Positions 18,475-27,624 are shown, counted from the stretch's first letter. The stretch is DNA of 64,000 nucleotides from JACKAQ01 sp020634975 [NCBI: Calditrichia bacterium] (GCA_020634975.1 JACKAQ010000001.1:558001-622000); one strand, 5' to 3'. A program made the numbers and translations. Notes: generated by a model from the sequence alone, not told the origin.

Positions 18475-19383
18475 TCAATGCCCCATGCCCTGCATCATCG
18501 GAAAAATATGCAGCAATCCCGGAAAAATCGCCTGTAAACTTTCCCGCGCACCGTTGCTGCTGCCCGGCAAATTGATGATCACACATTTCCCGCGAACACC
18601 GGTAATTTCCCGCGAGAGCATCGCGTATGGCGTGCGCTCTTTGCCGTGTTTGCGCATGGCTTCGGCAATGCCGGGAAACTCCCGTTCGATCACCGCAGCG
18701 GTGGCTTGCGGCGTCACATCGCGCGGACCCGGACCGGTGCCGCCGGTGGTGAAAATCAGGTCGAACTGTTGCGCATCCGCCATTTCCGTCAATCGCTCGC
18801 GTATCTGATCCTGCTCGTCCGGCAGAATGTCGTATGCGGCAACATCCACCGGCTGGCTTGCCAAAAATTCGGTGATAATTTTACCGGAACGATCTTCCCG
18901 TTCACCGGCAAATGTGGAATCGGAAATCACCAGCACACCCGCTTTCAACGGTTGTTTGAACGTATCGCGAAAATCGCTTTTGCCGCCCTTCTTTTTGATG
19001 ATTTTCACATCGCCAAACGAGAGGTGTTTGTCCAGCGGTTTGAGCATGTCATACATATTCAGCAACGCACCGGTGACGCCTGTGAGCGCTTCCATTTCCA
19101 CGCCGGTTTTCCAGACGGTTCGCGCTTCGCAAAACACCCGAATTTGCGATTCTTCAATTTCGAAAGAAACATCCACCCAATCGAGCGGGATGCTGTGGCA
19201 AAAAATCATCCATTCCGCACATTTTTTGGCGGAACTGATACCGGCGGCGCGGGCAGTTGCCAGCACATCGCCTTTCGGCACGGTGTTTTCGCGAACCCGT
19301 AAAATGGTTTCCGGTGCAGCGTTCAGCACGCCACGGGCTTTGGCGTATCGCAGTGTGTTGAATTTTGGGCTAACGTCGATCAT
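18475..19383 (-). CDS. moaCB: MoaC-MoaB fusion, molybdenum cofactor biosynthesis
   Basis: 302 residues with two domains. Residues 1-~150 are MoaC (cyclic pyranopterin monophosphate synthase), with 'FCHSIPLDWVDVSF' and 'VEMEALTGVTGALLNMYDMLKPLDK' at the active site. Residues ~155-302 are a MoaB/MogA-type molybdopterin-binding domain, with 'SDSTFAGEREDRSG', the 'TTGGTGPGPRDVTPQA' motif and 'NLPGSSNGARESL'. The fusion joins pyranopterin ring closure with molybdopterin adenylylation or binding in one chain. It lies 59 bases downstream of moaA on the same strand and is likely co-transcribed under the same riboswitch. Confidence 0.93.
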   Translation of the reverse strand: MIDVSPKFNTLRYAKARGVLNAAPETILRVRENTVPKGDVLATARAAGISSAKKCAEWMIFCHSIPLDWVDVSFEIEESQIRVFCEARTVWKTGVEMEALTGVTGALLNMYDMLKPLDKHLSFGDVKIIKKKGGKSDFRDTFKQPLKAGVLVISDSTFAGEREDRSGKIITEFLASQPVDVAAYDILPDEQDQIRERLTEMADAQQFDLIFTTGGTGPGPRDVTPQATAAVIEREFPGIAEAMRKHGKERTPYAMLSREITGVRGKCVIINLPGSSNGARESLQAIFPGLLHIFPMMQGMGH

Positions 19384-19442
19384 GGGTTTTTCTTTTGTTT
19401 TTCATTTATTGTTGCGAAACGGTCGCGACCGTTTCCTACTGT

Positions 19443-20477
19443 TTATCCGCCGATCAGCGACATCGATTCATTGGTTTCGCCGGATTTCTGGCGATGCTGT
19501 TGCGCTTCCCAACCATCTTTGAAACGATTGCCGATGCGCTTGCGGAATGCCTGCTGAATTTCCTGATCACTCGCGGAGCTGCGCAGCAAATCGCGCACAT
19601 TCAAATCATCCGCGCCATACAAGCAGGTTTGCAATCCGCCCCGCGCGTTGATGCGGATGCGGTTGCAGCTTCCGCAAAATGTCCGCGTAAATCCCGCAAT
19701 AATGCCCACACTTCCGGCAAAACCGGGAATATTGAAATGCTGCGCAGTCGCCGCAGCTTCGCCGGGCAACGGGTGGATTTCCGGAAATTCCGATTGGAGC
19801 AGCGCTAAAATTTTCCGGTGATCCCATTCGATGTGCGGCTTGATTTTGCCCGATCCGTCGAACGGCATTTCTTCGATAAAGCGCACCGAAACCGGATAAT
19901 TTTGGGAGAGTTTCGCCATCGGTAAAATATCGTTGGTGTTCACACCGTCCATCACAACCATGTTCACTCGCAGGGGAATATTTGCGGCGATAGCGCCGTG
20001 AAACGTGTCCATCACTTTGGCGAACACATCGCGGCGGGTGATTTGCCGAAACCGCTCGCGATCGAGCGAATCCAGACTGAGGTTGATGCCCGCAATCCCC
20101 AACGATTTCAGCAGCGGTAAATGCGGCGCGGTGAGCACCCCGTTGGTGGTGATGTGCACGTTGCGAATGCCGGGAATCCGGCGGATTTCCCGCAGCAAAT
20201 CCGGCAAATCCGGACGCACGAACGGCTCGCCGCCGGTGATGCGCACTTTGGTGATGCCCATTTGCGACAGCAAATTGAGCAATCGGATATTTTCAGAAAA
20301 TGTCAGGGTTTCGTTGCGGGGCAGGAATTTCATGTGCTCCGGCATGCAATAAACGCAGCGCAAATTGCACACATCCGTCACCGCCAGCCGCACATAATTG
20401 ATGCGGCGACCGTGATTATCGATCAGCATTTTTTCCTGCGAATCAACCGCGTGCCGATGGGCAACGGCAGTGTTCAT
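19443..20477 (-). CDS. moaA: GTP 3',8-cyclase MoaA
   Basis: 344 residues; a radical SAM enzyme that rearranges GTP in the first step of molybdenum cofactor synthesis. The N-terminal cluster motif is C37-x3-C41-x2-C44 (TDVCNLRCVYC). The C-terminal GTP-binding cluster is C268, C271 and C285 (FCGSCNRIRIN ... LQTC). The chain ends in the functionally required Gly-Gly (SLIGG). The start at 20477 is fixed by GGAG seven bases upstream, which is also the 3' strand of the riboswitch closing stem. It is the first gene of the moaA-moaCB operon. Confidence 0.96.
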   Translation of the reverse strand: MNTAVAHRHAVDSQEKMLIDNHGRRINYVRLAVTDVCNLRCVYCMPEHMKFLPRNETLTFSENIRLLNLLSQMGITKVRITGGEPFVRPDLPDLLREIRRIPGIRNVHITTNGVLTAPHLPLLKSLGIAGINLSLDSLDRERFRQITRRDVFAKVMDTFHGAIAANIPLRVNMVVMDGVNTNDILPMAKLSQNYPVSVRFIEEMPFDGSGKIKPHIEWDHRKILALLQSEFPEIHPLPGEAAATAQHFNIPGFAGSVGIIAGFTRTFCGSCNRIRINARGGLQTCLYGADDLNVRDLLRSSASDQEIQQAFRKRIGNRFKDGWEAQQHRQKSGETNESMSLIGG

Positions 20478-20481
20478 AATT

Positions 20482-20610
20482 ACTCCTTTCCAAACACGGG
20501 AGGCGAAACTGTTTCCGGTTTCACCCTGCTCCGGCGGTTACCGGAGTGGCAATTTGCCATCGGCCGGTTTGCCATATTTCGCGGGAAACACAGGCTATCC
20601 GGCTCGGAGT
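20482..20610 (-). promoter_or_regulatory. Probable molybdenum cofactor (Moco) riboswitch
   Basis: The moaA leader folds into a closed multi-stem RNA. ACTCC (20606-20610) pairs with GGAGT (20482-20486), and the latter is the moaA ribosome binding site. Inside are GCCGG/CCGGC, a TGGCAA/TTGCCA hairpin, and a CTCCGG/CCGGAG hairpin. The 3' part, GCCTCCC..TTTGGAAAGGAG, and the 5' CTCCGAGCC agree with what is remembered of the Moco RNA family consensus. Closing the outer stem would hide the ribosome binding site, so cofactor-bound RNA should block moaA translation. The family assignment comes from pattern recognition without a covariance search. Confidence 0.72.
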
Positions 20611-20863
20611 TTTGACGAATGAACCATTCATTCGTTGATGTTCAATATAATTCCTATTTGCCAAAAATAAAATGGAAGTCTGATGTTGCAGTTCCGGTGA
20701 AAATCATTCGCATCCGCTGCGAATTGAAAAATTATTCATTTTCATCCATATTTTACAGATCACATTCATTTTGTCGATATCGTATTTATTGTAATCACTA
20801 AAAAATTTGCACCAGACTGCATGCAGCGGTCGAATCCGTTTCTCAAAAAAACACACAACCGCG

Positions 20864-22609
20864 ATGAAAAAACATTTCAGAATCATCACATTTATTTTCA
20901 TTATTTTTAACACTTTACCCGCAATTGCGATGCCCGATCCAACGGCAATCGATTCGATAAACGCATTGGGTCGCGACTATATTTATTCCAACGTTAACCA
21001 CTGCATCAGCGTTTTCCGGCAAAATATGGAGGATGCCAAAGCCATCGATTATCCCGCTGGCGAAGCGAAAGCGGCGCAAAACCTGGGTGTTGCGCTGTAT
21101 ATGAAAGGTGAATACGATGAAAGCGTTGCGGCATATTTGCAGGCTATTCGCATCTACGAATCACTGAATTTGCTCGAAGATCTGGCATATGCCTACGGCG
21201 ATTTGGGGTATCAGATGAAACGGCGCGATCTGCCGAAAGGCAAATCGTTTATGCAGCAAGCCATTCGCATTGCCGAGGCGCATGCATTTAACCAGGCGTT
21301 GTGTGCGTTGTATGATAATTACGGCGTGATTCAGGAAATGAGCAGCGAAATTGACAGCTCGCAATATTTCTACCAAAAATCACTAACGTTGAAAACCGAA
21401 TTGAAAGATACTGTTGGCATTCCGTTCAGCCTGAACAATTTAGCCGGCATTTATACTACAAAAGGCGATTTCGCGAAAGCGGAAGAATTGCTGAAACGCT
21501 CCGATGAATACCGCAGCCGAGAAACAGGCAATTACGGCAGAATTGTAAACATGCTGCTGTGGGGCGATTTATTTTTGAAAAAGGGTGCTCTCGATTCTGC
21601 GATTTACCGCTATCAAACCGCGATCGGAATGCCCGGCGCGTTCGAGCAGGGTTATCTGGTCAGCTATTGTTACAACCAACTGGCAACGCTTTACGAACAA
21701 AAAAAGGATTATTATAACGCATACGTCAACCAGAAAAATTTTGCGGCGCACAACGATAGTTTGCTGAATATCCAAACCAACAGCCGGATTGCCGAATTGG
21801 AAATCGAATTTGAAGCGGAGAAAAAAGACCGGCTGATCGCCGAAAATCAGTTAAAAATAAAAGATCGCAACGAATTATTGGGCATCCTCGGTATCGCCAT
21901 TTTGGTGCTCTTGTTTGCCAGTTTTGGCATCTGGAAATACCAGCATTTGAAAAAAGAACAGCTTCGCAGCGAAATGGCGCTGAAAAACCAACTGAAACAG
22001 GCGGAATACGAACAGAAAATTTCCGATGAAAAGCTGCGCATTTCCCGCGATTTGCACGATAACATCGGGTCGCAATTAACCCTGCTGATCAGCTCCACAG
22101 ATAATCTGGCATACATCAAAGATGAAGCCGTCGTGCAAAACAAACTGGCGGAATTGAGCGATTTCGGGCGCAGCACGCTGGATGATTTGCGCAACACCGT
22201 TTGGGCGATGAAACACGAAGACGGCAACATCGACACGCTGATGTTGAAACTCAACGACATCAAACGGCGCTTGAGCGGCGGCGATTATGCGTTGGAAATT
22301 ACCAACGCGATCGATGGCGAATTGCGGTTGTCATCTGCACAGATGCTCAATTTGTATCGCATTGCCCAGGAAGGGTTGCAGAATGCGATCAAACATTCCG
22401 GCGCAACGGCTATTCAGCTCAAGTTCAGTAAAAACAATGGCGAGTTGCAGATGCGCATTTCCGACAACGGTCGCGGATTTACCGCAACCAACGGCAGCAT
22501 CGGCAGCGGATTGCAAAATATGCAGCATCGCTGTGTGGAAATCGGCGGGAGTTTTGCGATACAATCCGGCGATGCCGGAACGGAAATCCGTTGCGCCATT
22601 CCGGTATAA
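20864..22609 (+). CDS. TPR sensor histidine kinase, NarX/LiaS type
   Basis: 581 residues from the ATG at 20864 (MKKHFRIITFIFIIFN, a signal peptide ending near AIA); an in-frame TTG at 20807 is less likely. Residues about 30-310 hold TPR repeats (AAQNLGVALYMKGEYDESVAAYLQAIRIYE and similar). A membrane helix follows (LLGILGIAILVLLFASFGIW), then a coiled segment, then a HisKA_3 dimerisation helix with the phospho-acceptor His in 'ISRDLHDNIGSQLTLL'. The HATPase domain has N-box 'RIAQEGLQNAIKHS' and G-box 'RISDNGRGF ... GSGLQNM'. It pairs with the LuxR-type regulator 112 bases downstream. The periplasmic TPR domain probably senses a peptide, protein or envelope signal. Confidence 0.9.
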   Translation: MKKHFRIITFIFIIFNTLPAIAMPDPTAIDSINALGRDYIYSNVNHCISVFRQNMEDAKAIDYPAGEAKAAQNLGVALYMKGEYDESVAAYLQAIRIYESLNLLEDLAYAYGDLGYQMKRRDLPKGKSFMQQAIRIAEAHAFNQALCALYDNYGVIQEMSSEIDSSQYFYQKSLTLKTELKDTVGIPFSLNNLAGIYTTKGDFAKAEELLKRSDEYRSRETGNYGRIVNMLLWGDLFLKKGALDSAIYRYQTAIGMPGAFEQGYLVSYCYNQLATLYEQKKDYYNAYVNQKNFAAHNDSLLNIQTNSRIAELEIEFEAEKKDRLIAENQLKIKDRNELLGILGIAILVLLFASFGIWKYQHLKKEQLRSEMALKNQLKQAEYEQKISDEKLRISRDLHDNIGSQLTLLISSTDNLAYIKDEAVVQNKLAELSDFGRSTLDDLRNTVWAMKHEDGNIDTLMLKLNDIKRRLSGGDYALEITNAIDGELRLSSAQMLNLYRIAQEGLQNAIKHSGATAIQLKFSKNNGELQMRISDNGRGFTATNGSIGSGLQNMQHRCVEIGGSFAIQSGDAGTEIRCAIPV

Positions 22610-22640
22610 CAGCGGTTGCACGATACGCACATCGCCAAAT

Positions 22641-22660
22641 TAGGGCATTTGCCGTATTGA
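22641..22660. promoter_or_regulatory. Conserved 20-bp box upstream of the response regulator gene
   Basis: The sequence tagggcatttgccgtattga matches the box at 23391-23410 in 18 of 20 positions. It ends 60 bases before the regulator's ATG, nearly the same offset as the second copy has to its gene. It is likely an operator for the LuxR-type regulator encoded next to it; this is inference from position and repetition. Confidence 0.5.
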
Positions 22661-22720
22661 ACGCATCGCCGATACAGATTATGTTTGACATGATTTTGGG
22701 AAAATAACAAAAGGGAATTG

Positions 22721-23374
22721 ATGAAAATCCGAATTGCACTGGCAGAAGACAAACCGTTTTTGGCAACATCCATTCAGGAAAAACTGGCGTTATTTGCTGA
22801 TGATATCGAGTTCCGGTTTTGGGCGAACAACGGTAAAGTCATGCTGGAAAAACTCGCAGAAAATCATGCGATCGACGCGATTTTAATGGATATCGAAATG
22901 CCGGAAATGGACGGCATCGAAGCCACGGCAGAAATTGTCGCGCAATATCCGCATATCAAAATAATTATGCTGACCGTTTTTGACGATGAACAGCGGATTT
23001 TCAACGCTATTCAGGCTGGCGCGATGGGTTATTTGCTCAAAGATGAACCGCCGCAGAAACTGCACGAATCCATCAAAATGATAATGGACGGCGGTGCGCC
23101 GATGTCACCGACCATCGCGGCAAAATCGCTGAAATTATTGCGCAATCCCAGTCGTGCCGAAAGCGAAACCACCGGCGAGGATTTCAATCTCGGCAAACGC
23201 GAGGTTGAAGTGCTTGAGCAACTCAGCCAGGGGCTGGATTATCAGAAAATCGCGGAAAACCTGTTTATTTCACCCGCAACCGTTCGCAAGCACATCGAAA
23301 ATATTTATCGTAAGTTACAGGTAAACAACAAGATGCGCGCGGTTAACAAAGCCATCCGGCACAATATTATTTAA
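22721..23374 (+). CDS. NarL/LuxR-family response regulator
   Basis: 217 residues. The receiver domain (1-~120) has phospho-acceptor D57 in AILMDIEMPEMDG, the acidic pair E9/D10, the switch Thr in 'IIMLTVFDD' and the Lys in 'YLLKDEPP'. The LuxR helix-turn-helix is at about 152-217 (LGKREVEVLEQLSQGLDYQKIAENLFISPATVRKHIENIYRKL). The ATG at 22721 is preferred over TTG at 22718 because AAGGGA is spaced five bases from it. It is the cognate partner of the TPR kinase upstream. Two copies of a conserved box, one before this gene and one before the next, suggest autoregulation and control of the secreted protein that follows. Confidence 0.92.
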   Translation: MKIRIALAEDKPFLATSIQEKLALFADDIEFRFWANNGKVMLEKLAENHAIDAILMDIEMPEMDGIEATAEIVAQYPHIKIIMLTVFDDEQRIFNAIQAGAMGYLLKDEPPQKLHESIKMIMDGGAPMSPTIAAKSLKLLRNPSRAESETTGEDFNLGKREVEVLEQLSQGLDYQKIAENLFISPATVRKHIENIYRKLQVNNKMRAVNKAIRHNII

Positions 23375-23390
23375 CCGGCAATCTGCAAAA

Positions 23391-23410
23391 ATACGGCATC
23401 TGCCGTATTG
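23391..23410. promoter_or_regulatory. Palindromic box upstream of a T9SS cargo gene
   Basis: AATACGGCA at 23390-23398 and TGCCGTATT at 23401-23409 form a perfect inverted repeat separated by TC. With the near copy at 22641 it forms a two-member family. It ends 57 bases before the cargo gene's ATG and has no T-run, so an operator is favoured over a terminator. Confidence 0.55.
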
Positions 23411-23467
23411 ATCTCCCCCTACCCACTTTCCATATTGTTCAAACAAAATTTATAAGGAGGTTGTTTG

Positions 23468-24742
23468 ATGATACGGAAAGTTACGCTGCTCGCAATCATA
23501 ATATTCATCAATATATCGTTTGCCCAATGGGAACGGGTGAGCACCCGATACACCGGCACGCTCGGCAAAATGGCTATTTACAATGGGTTTGTGTATGCCT
23601 ATGGCGATTCTGTCGGCACGACAACTGTGTTTTTGCGCTCCGGCGATCAGGGCAACACCTGGGATGATTTTTCCGCAAGTATGCCCGATGAACTGTTTTA
23701 TCTGCACGAACACAATGGCGAATTGATGGGCATGTTTTTCGGTTCGAATGTTGGCAATGCGCTGATGGTTTCTGCGGATAACGGCGAAAGCTGGACAACC
23801 CGCAGCAGCTTTTCCATCGATGGCGGTGCGGTGCTCAGCCTGCATTCCGACGGTACCATTTTATACGCGCTTTCCAATCGCGAAAAAATATTTCGCTCCA
23901 CCGATAACGGCGCAACCTGGACAGAATTTGTCGTGAGTTACGATGGCGCTCCGCAGCGAGTAGGGCTGGATTTTGCTGCTATCGGCGATATCTGGGTTTA
24001 CATCGGGTTGAACCTTGGTGCCGTAATCAGCACGGACGGCGGTGCAACCTGGGCTGCGAACAATCCCCAATTTGCCATCGGCTCTGTCAGCGTTATCAAC
24101 GGGGAATTTTACGGTGCCACGTACGGTATGTATAAACTGGACGCCACAAATCAATGGGTGCTGTATAACAACGGCTGGCCGGGCAGCGCACCGTTTTGGG
24201 CAACCGGAAAATCCATCGCCAGCAACGGGCAAACCGTATTTGCCTATGCGCAGGGATTGTTTGAGGCATCCGTTTATCAATCGAATGACGCCGGAAATTC
24301 CTGGAGCACGGTTGCAACCGGATTGCCAACCAGCGGCACATTGGGTTTGGATGATTTTTTGGTAGCCGATCAACATTATGCGTATTGCTACTATCGCTCG
24401 TTGAACGCGGCCGAGTTCGGGATTTACCGGGCGTTGCTCAGCCCGACAGCCATCGCAGACGACGAAACAGCACTGCCGGGTAAATTTAATCTGGCACAAA
24501 ATTATCCCAACCCGTTTAACCCATCCACTACTATTTCCTATCAATTGCCCAACGCCAACCGCGTTAAACTATCCGTTTACGATATGCTGGGCAGGGAAAT
24601 CCAAACGCTGGTGAACGAGCAGCAAAACGCCGGTCAGCATACGATCCGATTCGATGCGCAACAACTACCGAGCGGCGTGTATTTTTATAACATCAATGCG
24701 GGAAATTTTCAGGCAACACGCAAAATGCTGTTGATTGAATAA
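23468..24742 (+). CDS. T9SS-secreted BNR/photosystem-stability-like propeller protein
   Basis: 424 residues, starting at the ATG with AAGGAGG seven bases upstream. The signal peptide ends ISFAQ at about residue 19. Residues 20-330 form repeated beta-propeller blades with BNR-type Asp boxes (SGDQGNTWDDF, SADNGESWTT, STDNGATWTEF, STDGGATWAAN, SNDAGNSWST). A T9SS tail follows (YPNPFNPSTTISYQLP ... SGVYFYNI ... KMLLIE). It follows the response regulator on the same strand with its own conserved box, so it may be a target of that system. Confidence 0.85.
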   Translation: MIRKVTLLAIIIFINISFAQWERVSTRYTGTLGKMAIYNGFVYAYGDSVGTTTVFLRSGDQGNTWDDFSASMPDELFYLHEHNGELMGMFFGSNVGNALMVSADNGESWTTRSSFSIDGGAVLSLHSDGTILYALSNREKIFRSTDNGATWTEFVVSYDGAPQRVGLDFAAIGDIWVYIGLNLGAVISTDGGATWAANNPQFAIGSVSVINGEFYGATYGMYKLDATNQWVLYNNGWPGSAPFWATGKSIASNGQTVFAYAQGLFEASVYQSNDAGNSWSTVATGLPTSGTLGLDDFLVADQHYAYCYYRSLNAAEFGIYRALLSPTAIADDETALPGKFNLAQNYPNPFNPSTTISYQLPNANRVKLSVYDMLGREIQTLVNEQQNAGQHTIRFDAQQLPSGVYFYNINAGNFQATRKMLLIE

Positions 24743-24768
24743 TACAATCCTCTATCAGGAGTGAGCTG

Positions 24769-24808
24769 AAAAACCCTCAGGCGATGATTTGCCTGAGGGT
24801 TTTCTTTT
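24769..24808 (+). terminator. Rho-independent terminator
   Basis: AAAACCCTCAGGC (24770-24782) pairs perfectly with GCCTGAGGGTTTT (24791-24803), followed by CTTTTT. It ends the transcript of the propeller protein gene. Confidence 0.9.
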
Positions 24809-24979
24809 TGGGCAAAAATGCACCGCAATCACCGGCGATTGCGAATTGGGAGAATCTGTTCAGCTTCATTGTTTTGAAAATTGATCGTAAATAGCAACTT
24901 AAATACGTATCTTTTTGAGAGGTAAATTTTACAGAACATTTTTCAATCCGGATTTTCGGATAAACGGGGACATCAACAG

Positions 24980-27154
24980 ATGAAGCGATATACGATTTTT
25001 GCGATTACTTTTTCTGCTTTTATTTTGTTTAGCAGCACAATTTTTGCGCAGTTTGAATTTCAGGAACGCGATACGCTAACCATCGTTAGCCATCCGGCAT
25101 TGCGCCATTCACCGCCGCAAATGCGGACATCGCCGCAAACATACAACAGTGACAATGGATTTGAGGGATTGCTGGCAGCACGTTTCCAGTTTGTTCTGGA
25201 TTCCATGTTGTTTACCCACAATTTGATGGGCGCATCCGCTGCCATCATTTTGCCGGAAAAGGGAACGTGGCTCGGCGCCGGGGGATTTTCCAATCCGGTA
25301 ACCAACGATTCCATGCGCACGGATATGCTGTTGGAAATCGACAGCAACACGAAATCGTTTGTCGCGGCGATCATCCTGCAAATGGCGGAAGAAGGCAGTT
25401 TATCGCTGGAAGATCCGATCAGCCAATGGCTGCCGACATTTGCAAATGTGGACAGCACCATGACCATCCGGCAAATTTTGCAACACACCGGCGGCGTCAG
25501 CGATTATTTCAATGACAATCCCGCGACAGTTTTGGCAATTCTCAACAATCCCACCCAGTTCTGGACACCGGAATTCACATTAACGTATGTGTTGCCACCC
25601 AATTTTCCGCCCGGTGCGGCATGGCGTTATTCCAACACGGGCTATACTTTGGCGGGGATGATCATTCGGGAAATCAGCGGCGCCGATTCATTTACGGTGC
25701 CGTTGCATCAGCGATTACTGGAACCGTTCAACTTGCAACATACCTTTGTGGATATCGAAGAACCGCTGGTCGGTGAACTGGCACATAACTGGAACGATCT
25801 CACCGGCGATGGCATTCTCGACGACCTCACTCTTATCCCGCGTACCGCATGGATGAGTTCGCTGTGGACAGCCGGCGCAATCGTCTCCACTGCGGAAGAT
25901 CTGGCGAAATGGGTGTATCTGCTGCACGGCGATCAGGTGCTCAGCCCGACAGCCATGCATGAAATGCGCAATACTGTGCCAATCACCGGCACTCCGGTCC
26001 GATACGGACTTGGGATTTATGCCTTTCCGGTGCTCGGCAAAACCCTTTGGGGGCACGACGGGGGCGGACTCGGGTTCAATTCCCAGGCACTGTTTTACCG
26101 GGAACGCGGGGTCAGCATTGCGGTGATTATGAACCAACGCGGCGGCACGGCCAGTTCCGCAGAAATATTGAGAGAATTATTCCGGGTGGTATTGAAATAT
26201 TACGAACAACCGCACGATCATCCCTATGCGATCAACGCGGCGGTTAATCCGCGCTTTTTGCAACCGCAATCGGACACCGCAGCGGTAACTGCAAAAATCC
26301 ACAATCCCGAAAACCACCAGTTTACCGTAACCGCCATTTACGCCAATACAGACAGCACCGTCATCGATACGCTGGCGATGTTTGACGACGGCTTGCACGG
26401 CGACAGCCTGGCCGGCGACAATCTGTATGGTGCAATTCTGGGTCCGTTGAGCGACGAAAGTAATTACGATGTCCGTATTCAAACCACCGATACCGATAGC
26501 GCATTTACTCACTTCACATCGACCATTTTCACGACCCAGGGACCCATCACTTTTCAGGATTTTTCATTACAAAGCACAGCCGGCACGCTGTACGCATTAA
26601 AAATTTCTTTAAAAAATGAAAGCGCAACATCCGTCGTGCCCAATGTATCGTTGCAAATAGAAACCGCCGATACCGCCGTCACCCAAATCTTAAATGCCAA
26701 CCCAGTATTCGGCAGTTTTTTACCGGGGGAAGTAAAACAAACACCGGCGTATTCCCTGTTGAATATTCCCGATTTTTCCGCGCCGGTTACCATAAATATT
26801 CACATCGCGATTGATAACAACATTTTCTGGGATGACAGTTTTATCATCGAACCGCCAACCGGATTGCACAGCGATGGCGGCGCAGTTCCGGCAACCTTTT
26901 CGCTGGATCAAAATTATCCCAACCCGTTCAATCCGGCAACGACCATCCGCTTCGAATTGCCGTCAGCGGGTTTTACGACGCTCACGATTTACAACAGCAT
27001 TGGCGAAAGCGTCAAAACATTGATTTCGCAAAAAATTGCAGCCGGGAGCTATTCGATCGATTGGGATGCATCGGGAATGTCCAGCGGGATTTATTTTTAT
27101 CGATTATCTGCCGGAAAATTCAGCCAGATTCGCAAAATGGTGTTGATCCGGTAA
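24980..27154 (+). CDS. T9SS-secreted serine hydrolase, beta-lactamase/DD-peptidase family
   Basis: 724 residues with a signal peptide (1-24, ending IFAQ). Residues about 60-410 are a class C beta-lactamase-like domain (COG1680): S122-x-x-K125 in EIDSNTKSF, YSN in 'WRYSNTGYTLAG', and 'GHDGGGLGFNS' in place of the KTG-type box. Residues about 420-640 form Ig-like and anchor-type modules (FDDGLHGDSLAGDNLYGAI). The last 80 residues are a T9SS tail (YPNPFNPATTIRFELP ... SGIYFYRL ... KMVLIR). Catalysis as a peptidase, esterase or lactamase is plausible, but the substrate cannot be told. It sits behind a terminator, with about 170 bases of leader of its own. Confidence 0.88.
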   Translation: MKRYTIFAITFSAFILFSSTIFAQFEFQERDTLTIVSHPALRHSPPQMRTSPQTYNSDNGFEGLLAARFQFVLDSMLFTHNLMGASAAIILPEKGTWLGAGGFSNPVTNDSMRTDMLLEIDSNTKSFVAAIILQMAEEGSLSLEDPISQWLPTFANVDSTMTIRQILQHTGGVSDYFNDNPATVLAILNNPTQFWTPEFTLTYVLPPNFPPGAAWRYSNTGYTLAGMIIREISGADSFTVPLHQRLLEPFNLQHTFVDIEEPLVGELAHNWNDLTGDGILDDLTLIPRTAWMSSLWTAGAIVSTAEDLAKWVYLLHGDQVLSPTAMHEMRNTVPITGTPVRYGLGIYAFPVLGKTLWGHDGGGLGFNSQALFYRERGVSIAVIMNQRGGTASSAEILRELFRVVLKYYEQPHDHPYAINAAVNPRFLQPQSDTAAVTAKIHNPENHQFTVTAIYANTDSTVIDTLAMFDDGLHGDSLAGDNLYGAILGPLSDESNYDVRIQTTDTDSAFTHFTSTIFTTQGPITFQDFSLQSTAGTLYALKISLKNESATSVVPNVSLQIETADTAVTQILNANPVFGSFLPGEVKQTPAYSLLNIPDFSAPVTINIHIAIDNNIFWDDSFIIEPPTGLHSDGGAVPATFSLDQNYPNPFNPATTIRFELPSAGFTTLTIYNSIGESVKTLISQKIAAGSYSIDWDASGMSSGIYFYRLSAGKFSQIRKMVLIR

Positions 27155-27189
27155 CATCATTTCTCTCCCACGGAGGCGTTGCAACAACG

Positions 27190-27624
27190 ATGATCAACTA
27201 CCGAAAAATGACCATTGCCGATTACGACGCGGTGACAGCCCTTTGGCAGCAAACCGAAGGTGTGCGCCTGCGCGATTCGGATTCCCGCCCGTCGCTGGGC
27301 GCGTATCTTGCCAGAAACCCTGGAACCAGCTTTGTTGCCGAAATCGACAGCGAAATTGTCGGCGCGGTGCTCTGCGGGCACGATGGCAGACGCGGATATC
27401 TGTATCATTTGGCGGTCGCTAAAACGCACCGGAAGCAACATATCGGGAAAAAATTGGTGGAATTGGCGCTCACCGCCATCGAACAGCAGGGCATTTTTAA
27501 AGTGATGATTGCTGTAAACGCGGATAATTTTTCCGGTGCAGATTTCTGGAAACACACCGGCTGGAAACCTCGCCCGGATCTGTTATTTATGGAAAAAACC
27601 GCGGACGGGAAACCGAATGCGTGA
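27190..27624 (+). CDS. GNAT-family N-acetyltransferase
   Basis: 144 residues from the ATG at 27190 (MINYRKMTIADYDAV), where homology begins; GGAGG lies ~13 bases upstream. The acetyl-CoA site is 'LYHLAVAKTHRKQHIGKKLVELAL' (R/Q-x-x-I-G-K), preceded by 'SFVAEIDSEIVGAVLCGHDG'. It closes with the family's 'ADNFSGADFWKHTGW'. The acceptor is unknown. It follows the secreted hydrolase closely and may share its transcript. Confidence 0.88.
   Translation: MINYRKMTIADYDAVTALWQQTEGVRLRDSDSRPSLGAYLARNPGTSFVAEIDSEIVGAVLCGHDGRRGYLYHLAVAKTHRKQHIGKKLVELALTAIEQQGIFKVMIAVNADNFSGADFWKHTGWKPRPDLLFMEKTADGKPNA

Noticed and set aside
20482-20610. The moaA leader considered as a cobalamin riboswitch because of a GGGTGAAAC-like segment.
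   Set aside because: The cobalamin B12-box (GCCACTG with its context) is absent. The position upstream of moaA and the closing-stem design fit a Moco RNA better.
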